Source: Gymnopilus junonius (Eukaryota; Basidiomycota; Agaricomycetes; Agaricales; Galerinaceae). From it: a DNA stretch of 64,000 bases. Each line of letters starts with the position of its first letter. Position 1 is the first letter of the stretch. Below, in pieces: positions 11,802-22,759 of this stretch. The notes under the pieces are model-generated. The model was not told the DNA's origin and did no database searches. It saw only the letters and a program-made list of their open reading frames with translations. The stretch covers positions 33,275-97,274 of the forward strand of contig JADNYJ010000152.1 of the NCBI GenBank assembly GCA_015501075.1. The letters run 5' to 3'. The position numbers and the translations under genes are program-made.

Positions 11802-12264
11802 GGTCAGGAACAAAGAGGCGCTGAAGTCAAGGATCAATTGATTAGATTGATGTGAATGTCAGTGTGACGGTGTGACATGAGCGTTCTCTGAGCGAGCTCT
11901 CGGTCAGACTCAGAGCCCAGACTCCTGTCCTTCGCACTCAAAACAATAGTAGTACTAGCTTGCTCGCCTATCTCATCCGGACACATGCCGACAGCCTACC
12001 ACCGATCTCGCGAGCCGCTGTCAACTTATCGAAGTTGAAGCTATGTGCGCTGAATCAAATGGCGCAGTGGTATTCTGTGAAACATCGAAGTCTGGAATAC
12101 CTTATTTCAGGGGTTAGAATGGACCCAGAATACTGGCCGGACATTTCTACATTCAAATCGAACCTGAAGTCATGGCGCTGCTGACCACAACTTTATGACG
12201 TCAGCCTCCATTGGGTATAACTAGGCTCAGAGCCCCGCGGGTTGTCCCAGACATTCCTACCAAT
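11802..12264. promoter_or_regulatory. 463-bp divergent promoter between DCPS and the rightward nuclear-protein gene
   Basis: Two genes transcribed away from each other share this segment and no other gene fits in it. I see no clear TATA box. The rightward ATG at 12265 is the first that splices into the conserved downstream exons. Confidence 0.4.
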
Positions 12265-13697
12265 ATGCCTACTACTCGTCGCCAATCCGCCATTTCCGAG
12301 GGAAAGATCCACCCTGAAGAAGAGAAGAAAAGCAAGGCTTCCCACAAGAAAGGTCGACCCCGGGCTTCAAGTAAGTCCGAGAAACATGCGAAAGAGGAGA
12401 AGAAGGAAGAGGAAGCTCATCCTGGAGATAAACGACCTGCTGAGCATGGCGCAAGCGACCAGGTCGCTGGCAAGGAAGAGCCGCCGACGAAGAAGGCCAA
12501 GGTTGAAACAGAGGAGGGGGCGGAGAGCCAGACAGAACGCACAAAGCGATATAAGGAGGGTAAGACCTTTCTACTGTATCTACTGTGACAGACCATTAAC
12601 ATTAGCATTATACCAGGCACCATTGAAAGGGGTCATATTTACTTCTTCTATCGTCCAAAGGTCGGACATGAAGAAGCGCACTCACTGGACGACGTCAGAA
12701 ACTTTCATATGCTACTTGTCCCTCGGCCCCCAGAATTTTTGGGTGAGACTTCTCAGCAATCTGGAGCCGAGAAGCCTGAACCTTCTGAGGGTTCTGATAT
12801 GAAGGTCCTTCAACCTGGTGCAGACGCTGTCCCAGCCCCTGAGGAGAAAACGACCAAAAAGCATTACAGGCTTGTCACTGTCGGCAAGAAAAAGCTCCCT
12901 GACCCTGAAGGCTCTGGACGAGGGTCGAGGAGACAGACGTTCTGGGCAACTGTCACCGCCGTAGGAGATGATCTGGTATCACTTGAGAAAGGTCTCGAGG
13001 CCAAGTCGTATGAAACGAAGACTCGCGGTCAGTGTTTCGGTCCGCCTTTTCGTCTGAGTTGGCTAATCTATCATAGGCGAGCGTCATGAAGAATCAGCAC
13101 GACCGGTTGCTCGCGGGGCGTATGCTATTGTCAATGCACCGGCCGAAATGCCTTCCCAGAGAGAGACGCATTTCGGATACCACTTATCCCACCCACCTCC
13201 GTCAGAATTCGGTGCGGTGCAAGAGTCACTGGGAATCTATCCGGCTTCTTCCTTCATTATCCAGGTCAAGAATCCTCTAGCACCAGCAACTGGTCCGCAA
13301 CAGAGTCACGGCAAGGGTGCAGAATATCCCGAATCGCTAATGCGTGATGTTTTTGGCACCGCAGAGGGTCTCGAACATCAAGCTAGAGGAAGGCATTCCT
13401 ATGGATTACGATTTACAAGCTGCGAGACTCCAGAGTTGTTGGATTACAAAGGCGCCGAGCTTCTGTTCATTGCTGCAAGATCTGGTGAAAAGGGGCTAGA
13501 GGAGAGCTTGGGCGAAGGCAGAGGGAAAGGTGTGTTATTTGCCGTGATAGTTCTTACCATTTTCTTACTTTGTCCTCCTAGCACTGAGCCTCATCGAAGA
13601 TAAGGAGGCACACGAAAGCGTTCAACAAGTCTTTCAGGAACTTGGCTTGGAGAACGAAAAGTTCCCCGTTGAGGCTCTTGAGGGAAGTTGGATATAA
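12265..13697 (+). CDS. conserved basidiomycete nuclear protein (annotated in relatives as BTB domain transcription factor)
   Basis: Four exons read without a break to a TAA at 13695-13697. The first ~95 residues begin MPTTRRQSAISEGK and are extremely rich in Lys and Glu, with KKSKASHKKGRPR and PPTKKAKVE, both good nuclear-localisation candidates. The rest is folded: ERGHIYFFYRPKVG, a central VGKKKLPDPEGSGRGSRRQT and FWATVTAVGDDLVSLEKGLE, then APAEMPSQRETHFGYHLSHP, PASSFIIQVKNPLAP and LELLF-like strands. Relatives carry the label BTB domain transcription factor as I recall, but I see no convincing BTB fold motif here, so I keep the function open. The two exon junctions at about 13025-13076 and 13530-13582 are GT-AG. 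It shares its promoter with DCPS. Confidence 0.7.
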
Positions 13698-13859
13698 GCT
13701 TTCTATAAACTTGCAACAAGCGTTATCCAAGTGTAGTGTGAGTGTTGCCACCTGTACTAGTAAACCATATCTCGTTGTATATTTATCTCGCCAGGACTAT
13801 TGTATGTAATTCATCTCTATTTCCACTCCCCACTGCCACCAGAACCCCGCCTCCATTTA

Positions 13860-15560
13860 TGGTTCTGATATGACCGAACTTGGAAAGCCTACCCTGATCT
13901 TTCTGCATCGAGCTCTTCCGGTCTAGTGGAGAGCAAGTTGGCTACCTTCCTCAATCATCTTGGTAACACAATTGCTCTGACCTGCACGCGAAATAACAAA
14001 CAGCCGATATTCCTCTCCCGTCCATGGTGAACACAAGTCTAAGGAGGACGACTCCAAACAAGCTCTAAATCAGCTCCTGAATGGTGCATACATGGTTTTC
14101 TCCTCTCAGGGCGAACGACGTTTCCATGTCGGCGTATCTTTTTATCGCTCTCAAGTCCGCGTCTATGTCTTTGATAGAGCTGGCGTAGTCGGTTCCGAAT
14201 CCTTCGATTTGCACGCATAGCCAGAGACTTTCCTCCGGCTGATGACTGGCTTTATGTTTTCTGATATCTCGAAAATAGGCTACGACTCCACCATCGAGCG
14301 TACACCTGATGGTCGTCGTTTGATGACTGTCGCTGGCAAGGAATATGAAATCATTGACACTATTTTTATTAGTAACTCTATACGTGGACGTGGCACTGTT
14401 TGTTTGCATGTCCGCCATGAAGGTGGACTACGTTATCAAAGGCAGCTGGGCAGATAAGTCCAGGAAGAATACAGAGGCTGATATTTTGAAACGTGCTGGC
14501 GATATAGAGGGTGTAGCAGCCATTTTTGCCGAAGAAATCGTTCAGATCGATGGAATGGATGACACTACAAATAGAATTCGTGCGACAATCGATAGAAATA
14601 ATCACCACAGTGCACAGTGGCTGGCCGATTTGGAAGTTCGTGAGCACCGTAGGATGGTCTCGACACCTCTGGCCAAGGGATTAACACATTTCTCTTCAAA
14701 AAAGGAACTGGTGTCAGTACTTATTGACGCTATTGATGGTTCGTTCTATTCATCTTTTCCTGAGTTTTATGGATTCACATTCACATTCTTTTTTGATAGC
14801 TCATCATCGGCTCGTCCAAAAGAATAGAGATATCAGTCTTCACAACATCATGATACACCAACCCACACCATCGAACGAGCAAAGAAGAGAAGATAACTTT
14901 AAGGCCATAATCGAAAAGATGTGGAGGTGAGGAATCAGACGCGCCGAGGTCTTTTTATTGACCTTGACCATGCAAGGTTTATGGACGAAGAAGACAAGGA
15001 TATAAACCTGGGCTCCGACCCAAGGACTCGGTATCTAGAATACATACAGTAGACAGCACGCAGAGGACAGGGAGGAGGGGTCATTGGCCTACATAGGGTT
15101 CGCAATTAAATCAACAACAAGAAAAAAAAAAAGGACCAAGGAAGTTGCTACAGGTCACCGTACAGTAAGTCTCTTGTCATAGCATATGAAGTGGAGTATC
15201 TTTCACCAACCTGACGTATAGGGACATTGTCCTTCATGGCGATAGAAATGCTATGGGGAGAAGGCAAGTATCACGAGGTTCTTCTTTGGATGTGCTGGAA
15301 TTACGCGGGACTGAACAACGTGGAACGGCAGAATTTCAATATTTTAGACACAGTTCTGAGGGCCTGGATAATCGGCAATGATTTTCGGGAAATTGGCGAT
15401 ATGAAAGGGATTCAAATGGGACTTGGTGGTCCCATGTTCAAGAGGAATATCTTCGCAAGGCTCTTCCCGATAAAGATAATTGACCTAGGGAGGATGACAA
15501 GGCAGGTTACGGGCCTGTTAATAAAAAGTGCAAATTTGAAGATACACCGGTGGCCATAGA
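13860..15560 (+). pseudogene. FunK1 (fungal-type protein kinase) pseudogene
   Basis: Fragments of one FunK1-family kinase lie in order on the plus strand but in changing frames. I see RVYVFDRAGVVGSESFDLHA followed directly by a stop codon, then IGYDSTIERTPDGRR, FISNSIRGRGTVC and, after a one-base frame change near 14425, YVIKGSWADKSRKNTEADIL. Further on are LEVREHRRMVSTPL and the kinase catalytic loop, RDISLHNIMI (HxD replaced by NRD-type context). Downstream come GLxIDLDYARF-like and GTLSFMAIEMLW (the activation-segment equivalent), then ERQNFNILDTVL. FunK1 proteins are abundant in agaricomycetes and often pseudogenised. The internal stop and at least two frame changes make this copy non-functional as read. 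Confidence 0.75.
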
Positions 15561-15820
15561 CGAAGAAGAGAAAGAATCCAAACCTTTCGCATTGGATACC
15601 CGATTCCGAATGAAAAGGGCAAAAACTTTGCCCAATGCACCGACACGTAGGGAGAGCAAGTGTCTCTTTCGTAGTCACTGAATTGTGAGGCAAAATACCA
15701 AAGCATTGTGATTCTATCACGCAGCGGCACTGCCACCGACTGGTCAGACGCGTTACGTCACAGAGGCAACGCGCTTCTCCATGTCACGTCCCTTCCTCCT
15801 AAAACTCACTATCGTCCGGC

Positions 15821-17653
15821 ATGGGTATCAAAGGTCTGACCGCTCTCATTTCTCAACATGCGCCAAACGCAATTAAGGAGCACGACATCAAGACTCTTTT
15901 TGGTCGCAAAGTCGCCATCGACGCTTCCATGTCTATCTACCAGTTCTTAATTGCCGTCCGACAAAAGGACGGTGAAATGCTGCAGAATGATGCTGGTGAA
16001 ACAACGAGTCATTTAATGGGTTTCTTCTACAGAACCATTCGGATAGTTGAAAATGGCATCAAGCCTGCTTATGTTTTCGATGGAAAGCCTCCAGAGATGA
16101 AGAAAGGAGTCGTAAGTCTCTCATTTAACGAGGGTGTTCTTTGGATGTGGTCTCACAAGTTGAATATTATAGCTATCCAAACGGTTCGAAAGGCGAGAAG
16201 AGGCCAAGGCAGAAGGTGAAGAGGCTAAGGAGACTGGAACCGCCGAAGATTTGGACCGATTTTCGCGTCGGACGGTGAAAGTGACGCGTGAACACAACGA
16301 AGAATGCCGTCGTCTGCTCGGGCTTATGGGTATCCCTGTCGTCATTGTGGGTTGTTTCTCTTTATCTGCCTTCTCCAACTCTTCTTCCTTTTTTGCAGGC
16401 ACCTTCTGAAGCTGAGGCCCAATGCGCGGAGCTCGCTCGTGGAGGCAAGGTAAGTTCTGCGTGCTTGACTTTACACTCTTGCCCTCTTGCGCTGACAGTG
16501 CCACTGTGGTAGGTATATGCGGCTGGTTCGGAAGATATGGACACCCTTACCTTCAGCGCGCCTATTCTCTTCCGACACCTCACCTTCTCTGAGGCAAAGA
16601 AACAACCAATTAGCGAGATCAACCTTCAGTCTGCACTAGAAGGTCTTGACATGGATATGGGCCAAGTGCGTATAGTTGACGACCTTTCACTCTGCACGGA
16701 AATTGACGGCTTGCTAGTTCATTGAATTATGTATTCTTTTGGGATGTGATTACTTGGAGCCTATCAAAGGCGTTGGTCCAAAATCGGCTTTGAAACTCCT
16801 CAAGGAGCACGGCACCCTTAGAGCTGTCGTGAAATACTTAAGAGAAAAGTGGGTTGTTCAAGTATTCTTTGTATTCAGTAGCATTAACATGTCTTATAGG
16901 TCAGCAAGCAAGAAAGCCGCTCAAGAGGCTGTCGGTGATTCAGAAAATGAGGAACCAGTAGCATCCGAGGTCGAAGAACCCGCCGCTACATCAGATATCG
17001 AAAAGCCGGATCTTAACAGTGACGATGACGAGGATGAAGCAAAAGAAAAGCCCGCCTCTCCAGAAAAGAAGAAAAAGGCGAAGGCCGCTCCAATAAAGAG
17101 CAAAGCAAAGGGTAAGGGTAAAGGAGGAGTCCAGATACCTGATGAATGGGATTGGGAGAGTGCCAAGAAGATCTTTGAGAAGCCAGATGTGTTACCAGCT
17201 GATGAGGTGGAGGTAGGTTGTTTGCAATACGTTGCTTTACACATAGTGCTAACCAACATTTCACTTTCACAGCTTGAATGGAAAAACCCAGATGTTGATG
17301 GCCTCGTCGAGTTTTTGGTAAAGGAGAAAGGGTTCAAGTACGTGTTTCCTCTGTTCGACAACTCAAGCCTAAGCTAATGTGACCATTACAACCACAGTGA
17401 AGAACGTGTGCGAAAGGGCGCCGATAAACTACAAAAGTACCTTCATACCAAGCAACAAGGGCGGCTCGACGGATTCTTTACCGTCAAGCCGAAGGAAAAG
17501 GCACCTCCAGCCAAGGACAAGGGAAAGGCGGGAACAAAGCGGAAGGTTTGTTGATTTACCAACGGAGAGTTTTTGGCACCTTTCTGACGCATTGGATTTC
17601 AGGGTGACGAGAAGAAGGCTGAAAGCAGTAACAAAAAGTCGAGGAAGAAGTGA
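15821..17653 (+). CDS. FEN1: FEN1 / Rad27 flap endonuclease
   Basis: A structure-specific 5'-flap nuclease that trims Okazaki-fragment flaps and acts in long-patch base-excision repair, in the nucleus with PCNA. The N-domain starts [10 protein letters not shown] with the metal ligand Asp in [13 protein letters not shown] and [12 protein letters not shown]. The I-domain carries the EAEAQCAEL helix with paired acidic residues and [10 protein letters not shown]. The helix-two-turn-helix region shows [19 protein letters not shown]. The C-terminus has the PCNA-binding box [10 protein letters not shown] and a basic tail. Nine exons join in frame, giving about 460 residues, longer than the usual 380. 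The excess is an acidic then Lys/Pro-rich insert of roughly 80 residues (coded in 16899-17130) between the helix-two-turn-helix and the [10 protein letters not shown] segment. The start ATG is at 15821. Confidence 0.95.
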
Positions 17654-17837
17654 TTGATCCACTTTTGGACTTGTCAGGTCGTATAGGAAGTGGTATGCTT
17701 TTGCTGTATTTTTATGTTCTTTATTTGCTTTCGATTTGCTTTCTTTCATACCAAGGGCTATAATTTTTTTCAAAAACTTAGAACATGCTCCTATGCTATA
17801 AGTCAAGCCCATGGTGCCAATTCTTCTTCTCTCTCGA

Positions 17838-19145
17838 CTACACCAGATAATCTTCGTCGACCCAAGAGGCGAAGTTGGCTCCCACTGCACTGGAAATGTC
17901 GTACCCTGCCGCCTGGGATGCTGTGAGGAGCGTAGAGAACGAAGGTCGCACTGGATTAGTAATACCGGAGCCGGTGCTGTTATATTCTGCGAAAAGGACA
18001 TTATCTGTGCGCTCGTCGCCTGGGTTCCAAATTGACCAAATTATCTGATTCAGTGGCGCGGTGATGACAGTATTCTTGAAGATCACTCTAGGGTATATGT
18101 GAGTATTCCCAAATTTCGGCCCAACCTCGGACGTCCTGCTCACTTGGCGAAGTCTAGGATATAAGCAAGACATTCAGCGGAAATACTGACAATCCATTGA
18201 TAAGAGAGGCTTACCTCCCCATGGCCGACCAAGGAACACTTTTCCTGCAGTGTTTTGCGCCGCATCGCTGGCTAAAATTATTGTGTTCTGATTGAAGACG
18301 TCTTCTCACACCGTCACTGATGTTTAACATGACCTTGAAATTTTGAATGCTCACAACTTCCAGTATCGTTTGCCTCTCTTCCGCTGGCCGTAATGCAGCC
18401 TGGCGCTTTCGATGCGATGGTGTTACCTCCGAAATAGGCCAAACCTTGTCTGCCAAAGATAAGTCCACCGCTCCCTGCCGAAGATCCTCACTCAGTATTC
18501 CACCCACCAGGAAGACATCGTCTTCATACCTCGATGTAGCTCTTCAAAAACACCTGCGTCCCCTTATTGGCGTATAACGTGTCCTGATACCCAATGAACC
18601 CACAAGCATAGAGCCCGACCTGGCTACCGTATTGGCTGATAGCAATTGCCTGCGAGCCTACACCAAAGGTGTTGGTGACGTTGACGTTGTACATGCTGAA
18701 GTTGTCTTTGTGGATACGGAGCGTTCCGCTGGCGTCGTCTGAGCCTGCGGTGCTGGCCGGCACGCCTGCCTGGATGACTACTTGATTTGCAGCGAAATTG
18801 CTGGTGTCTGTGGTGTAGCCGTAGATCTGGCAGGATTTTACCGGTTATCAGCTCAATATCTGATGATGCGGAATAAATAAGTATTACGGTAAGAGGTCCA
18901 GGACGTGTTATATCCACTTGCTCGTTATAGACTCCAGGGAATATGAACAATGTTTGTGGAGTGTTGTCGTTGGGTAGCTTACTGAGAGCTGCATTGATAG
19001 ATGCAAATACTCCCGATGATGAAGATGCTCCAGCGCGAATGGAGAGGGCGCCGGCGGGTGGCACTGTACGCGACTGCGCTGCCGCGAACTTGAAGAACAG
19101 AGAACATCCTAAGGGCAGAAAATTAAGCAATAACTTGAGCATCAT
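17838..19145 (-). CDS. pectin methylesterase 1 (CE8), one apparent frameshift at the active site
   Basis: A secreted pectinesterase that removes methyl esters from homogalacturonan in plant cell walls. A signal peptide is clear (MMLKLLLNFLPLGCSLFF, then cleavage around AAAQS). Family blocks follow: TLFIFPGVYNEQVDI, the GYQDTLYAN motif with catalytic QDT, the region G-A-V-D that carries the second catalytic Asp, KAPGCITASGRE, FLGRPWG with the binding Arg, and VGANFASWVD near the end. Six exons join by GT-AG introns. Within the Asp motif one base is missing at about 18458: the sequence reads GAVD then leaves frame, and adding one base restores the xxIFGRQGL block. Length about 330 residues. It is a tandem paralogue of the gene at 19591-20886. 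Confidence 0.85.
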
Positions 19146-19590
19146 GTCAAGGGCGATCTAGCAGTCTCTTTAGTGCTGGCTACTGTAAGCTGATCTGTTA
19201 TTATAGGGACATAACGCGTCTTGTAGGAGGTTTGGCATGCAAATGAGCAGGAAGACGACGTGATCACGTCGCACGAGGCAGGAGAAGGCAAACCTAAGAG
19301 AAGAAGGGACCACTCGCGGGCCGTAAGAAAGAAACGGACCGACGGGCAAATAGTTCATATAGGTGAACATTCTTTACATATTGTCTATGACTTGGCGTCC
19401 TCACTATGACAGAACATAGTACTTCGTGATGTATCTGAACTCAATTCATTGCGGAGGTTGGACTGCTGGTGCCCATTATATATTGATGGTCACATTAGTT
19501 TATTGATATCGGGTCCCCAAAAGAAACCACTGATGATACAAGCTTCTGCAGGATCAAAAGAAGTTGGGAGAGGAGTCGGGTCCTTCTGGA
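19146..19590. other. intergenic between the two pectin methylesterases
   Basis: Upstream sequence of the first copy; a TATAATA-like element lies at about 19198-19206 on the minus strand. No other gene is seen. Confidence 0.5.
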
Positions 19591-20886
19591 CTATGCAAGG
19601 TACGAAGTGTCTACCCATGCAGCAAAGTCACTTCCGACGGCGCTAGAGATGGTGTATGTTGTTGCCTGGCTTGGAGTAAGCAGGGTGGAAAACGAAGCCC
19701 GTGTTGCACCCGCAATCCCAGGTCCTGTGGTGTTGAAGTCGGCGAAAAAAACATGGTCGGTGTTAGGATCGTTGGTCTCCCAGACGGACCATATTGTTTT
19801 ATTCAGGGCGACGTTGACAACTGTGTTTTTGAAGATAACCCTTCGGAGTTAACCAGTAAGGCATTAATCTCAATAACCTCATTCTAGATCGACGGTAACT
19901 TACTTCGCATAGTCTTTAAAGTCCAGTTAGCAAACGCCTCCAATACAATGTGACCTGCGCTCACCTGACCAGGGTCTACCAAAGAACACCCTTCCTGCTG
20001 TGTTTGATGCAGCACCGCTTCCAAGGACGACTGTATTTTGATTGAACACGTCTGCAACAAATGTGACGATTGGAATAAAAAAAATGAAACCATGTATGAC
20101 AGCTTACAACTAGTATTATCGTTGGAGGATCGGCCACTGGCTGTTATGTATCCAGGTGCCGTTACCGCGATTGTGTTTCCCTCAAAATATGCTTCTCCTC
20201 GCTGCCCGAAAATAAAATCAGTGGCTCCCTACCGATTCAATCTTTAAGTATCTCAGACGACCGACAGATATAAAATATTCAGCATGCCTGAATGAAGCCT
20301 TTGAGGAACACTTGGACGCCTTGTTCCGCCAGGACAGTGTCTTGAAATCCGAAAAAGCCGCAACCGTACAGTCCAACGCGGGTTCCGTACTGGCTGATTG
20401 CAATAGCTTGGGACCCTTGTCCAAAGGTGTTCTTGACGTTCACATTGTACATTTTGAAATCATTCTTGTGGATGCGTAGAGTGCCGCTGGTATCATCAGA
20501 ACCTGCGGTGCTTAATGAAAGACCGAACTGGATCGTGGCCGTGTTCTGAAGATAGGTCGTGGTGTCTGTCGTAGATCCAAATATCTATGAACAGGACGGG
20601 ATTTGCTGAGATGTAAGGTGCAGATATACAAGAAATGACATACGGTGAGAGGCCCAGGACGAGTGACGTTCACTTGTTCTGTGTAGGTTCCAGGAAAAAT
20701 GAAAATAGATCGCGCAGAGTTATCGTTAGGCAGCGAGTTCACAGCTTGCGAGACTGTCCTGAATTCTCCTGCAGTCGTCGTTCCGGCTCGAACAATGACT
20801 GCACCGGCTGGCGGAGAAGTTCTAGAAGTGCCCAAAGCTTTACTAAAAAGCGTCGCAAGAATGAAAAGGCTGGCCATGTACAGCAT
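19591..20886 (-). CDS. pectin methylesterase 2 (CE8)
   Basis: A close paralogue of the neighbouring pectinesterase, in the same orientation. The signal peptide is MLYMASLFILATLFSKALG. Motifs are complete and in frame: SIFIFPGTYTEQVNV, GFQDTVLAEQG with the QDT acid pair, GATDFIFGQRGEAYFEGN with the catalytic Asp, APGYITASGRS, VFFGRPWS with the substrate Arg, and ending VGSDFAAWVDTSYLA. The intron that splits the chain before GATDF (20229-20287) starts with GC (GCATGC) instead of GT; the paralogue has GT at the same place. The start codon could be at 20886 or three codons later; both give a good signal peptide. Tandem duplication of secreted pectinases suggests growth on pectin-rich plant material. 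Confidence 0.92.
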
Positions 20887-20920
20887 GTCTTCGTTACTTT
20901 GAACTTGTATGCCGACGGTA

Positions 20921-20931
20921 TTTTATATCGT
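20921..20931 (-). promoter_or_regulatory. TATA box of pectin methylesterase 2
   Basis: Minus-strand GATATAAAATA lies about 40 bases upstream of the start codon, a usual place for a TATA element of a regulated secreted-enzyme gene in this kind of fungus. Confidence 0.45.
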
Positions 20932-22759
20932 CTAAGTGAGGCAGAATTCCGTGACTAAAAGATCAGTGTATGGAGGACCTCTGTTAGTAACTGCTGTGCA
21001 TGATTAGACACTGCTGACCTTGTTCGGGCCGCCAATTTCCTGTGGTAAAACATCGGAGAAGAGCACAAGGAGGGTCTAAGTGTTCCTAGAACTTGGAAGC
21101 GTATGCAGAATGCGGCCGTACTTATATCAAGAACAGCTTTTTGGAGCATTGACCATCGTCATTGTCGGGTCTTTTTTATCTTCAAAACGAAGGCAATTAC
21201 AGGATCTGACGTGGCAAAGCCATAACAATGCGAAAAGGGTGCGCCTGCGAAACGTGCTTAACGTGAGGTAAGTTAATGGCATATCAAGCAGAAACCGCGA
21301 GGGTACATACGAGGCCAGGAGCGCAGTACTGCATCAATTTCAAATGGAGTCACCTTGACAAAGTGGTTCCCTGCTATGCCAGCTCTAGTTCATAGGTCAT
21401 ATTCAGGATGGCCATAACGTGCAGAACAGGTTGCCCAGATTAGATACAGCATGGTATGGTAATTACGCCATATCGTCCCAGCCTGTAATCGTTTCTCCAG
21501 ACTACTCCGTGGATACCACAAACCCAGAGCTAAAAGTCGCTATACGCGTATATCCAGCTTGACGAAGATGCATGCAGTAGTCGCGAGTTTATTGCAAACA
21601 GTGATACCATCCGATCTTTGAACTTGAGCTTTAACCGCCTCCGCGAACAAGTAGAAACGACTTACCGACTTTACGATATCGGATGGGTACATGTATACAT
21701 AGCTGCACTATAGTCTGTTAGCACACTTTGAGGAAAGCGTTGGAATTCCGGTCCAGCCCTGTCCGCCTGACCGAGCGGTTAAACTGAACAGGAGGTTGGG
21801 TCCCCCGTTGCTGCGGACAAAGTTACCTCCTGCCCTGACCGGGCGCGATTTTGTACCCTCTTCAAGATCCTAGTAGCAGCTGAGAAAATGATGGTACAGA
21901 GTATGCAGACTAATGCAGTTGTGTGCAACCGGTACAATGTAACCACTTGGCGGGAACGGAAAGCCAAGGATGATAAATTTTGAAAAGTGATGTCAAAAGC
22001 CTGGCGCCAACGGACGATGTGGATAGACCCCGGCAGGCGAATGCTGGCTTACGCCGTGACATTTTGAGCCAACCCTAAACCTTCATCCATGTGCAACTAC
22101 AGCCGCTCATCGTCATTAGAGGTTATTTGCAACTTCTGAACGAACGAAAAATATACCCTCATAAGGCAAAAAGTGGGGCCTTCAGCCAATCAGAGACCTG
22201 GTAGGCTCCACTTTTTCGTTCGAACGGAATTTGCAAATAACCTCTATGTATCTCAGGCCTTATTTTCTACTGCTGCCTTGGACTGGAGGACTGTTCTGCC
22301 AACAGCTCCGTCCTCTGCTTGGATTAGTTCAGATGAACTGAGAAGATCCCAGAGTCGCAGTCCAATTATGCATTTGGCCTGATTAGACCAGCGAAAAGCA
22401 CATGCTAGCGCTTGACATCTTTGCCCCAAAGAGCGCGAAGTCTGGAAAAGGTCTTGGAAATTGGAAATTGTCATTTTCCCGCTTCACCCAAGCAACCCGT
22501 GGAAAACGCACCAACAATCTGATCAGATCTAATAGTAGGATCTACGATGCCTAAATTGCTACATAGTGACCGGGAGTTTTGAGGACCCCTTTATTCTTAA
22601 TCGATTTCATTTCCCTCCACATTCCTTCCGTCCTTGAGCACGCATAGACTCGCATAGACGACGTCGAGCCTGCGCACTGAGTCGTTGAACTTCAGCTTGT
22701 TGCCTTACCCGACGGCCGTGGTCTCGACACCCTGCAGAACTCAATCGTTCACTCGAAAA
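20932..22759. other. intergenic region holding a small inverted-repeat element
   Basis: No gene is supported. It contains a MITE-like element at 22117-22246 and a short tRNA-like A-box sequence at 21761-21790 that does not fold as a full tRNA. The last ~150 bases are the promoter of the DUF6534 gene. Confidence 0.5.
22117..22246. mobile_element. MITE-like foldback element with TA target duplication
   Basis: The ends are imperfect inverted repeats of about 35 bases: GAGGTTATTTGCAA at 22119 matches the complement of TTGCAAATAACCTC ending at 22244. An inner pair (AAAAAGTGGGGCC and GGCTCCACTTTTT) continues the symmetry, so nearly the whole 126-bp unit can fold as one hairpin. TA dinucleotides at 22117-22118 and 22245-22246 flank it, as expected for insertion by a Tc1/mariner- or similar TA-specific transposase. 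There is no coding capacity. Confidence 0.7.

Noticed and set aside
12272..12623. minus-strand ORFs inside the Lys/Glu-rich exon
   Set aside because: They are mirror frames of a low-complexity coding exon on the plus strand.
21761..21820. tRNA-like sequence with an A-box (TGACCGAGCGGTTAAACTG) and possible stem GTCCGC/GCGGAC
   Set aside because: No B-box at proper spacing, only 58 bases between the stem halves, and no sensible anticodon arm. At most a relic.
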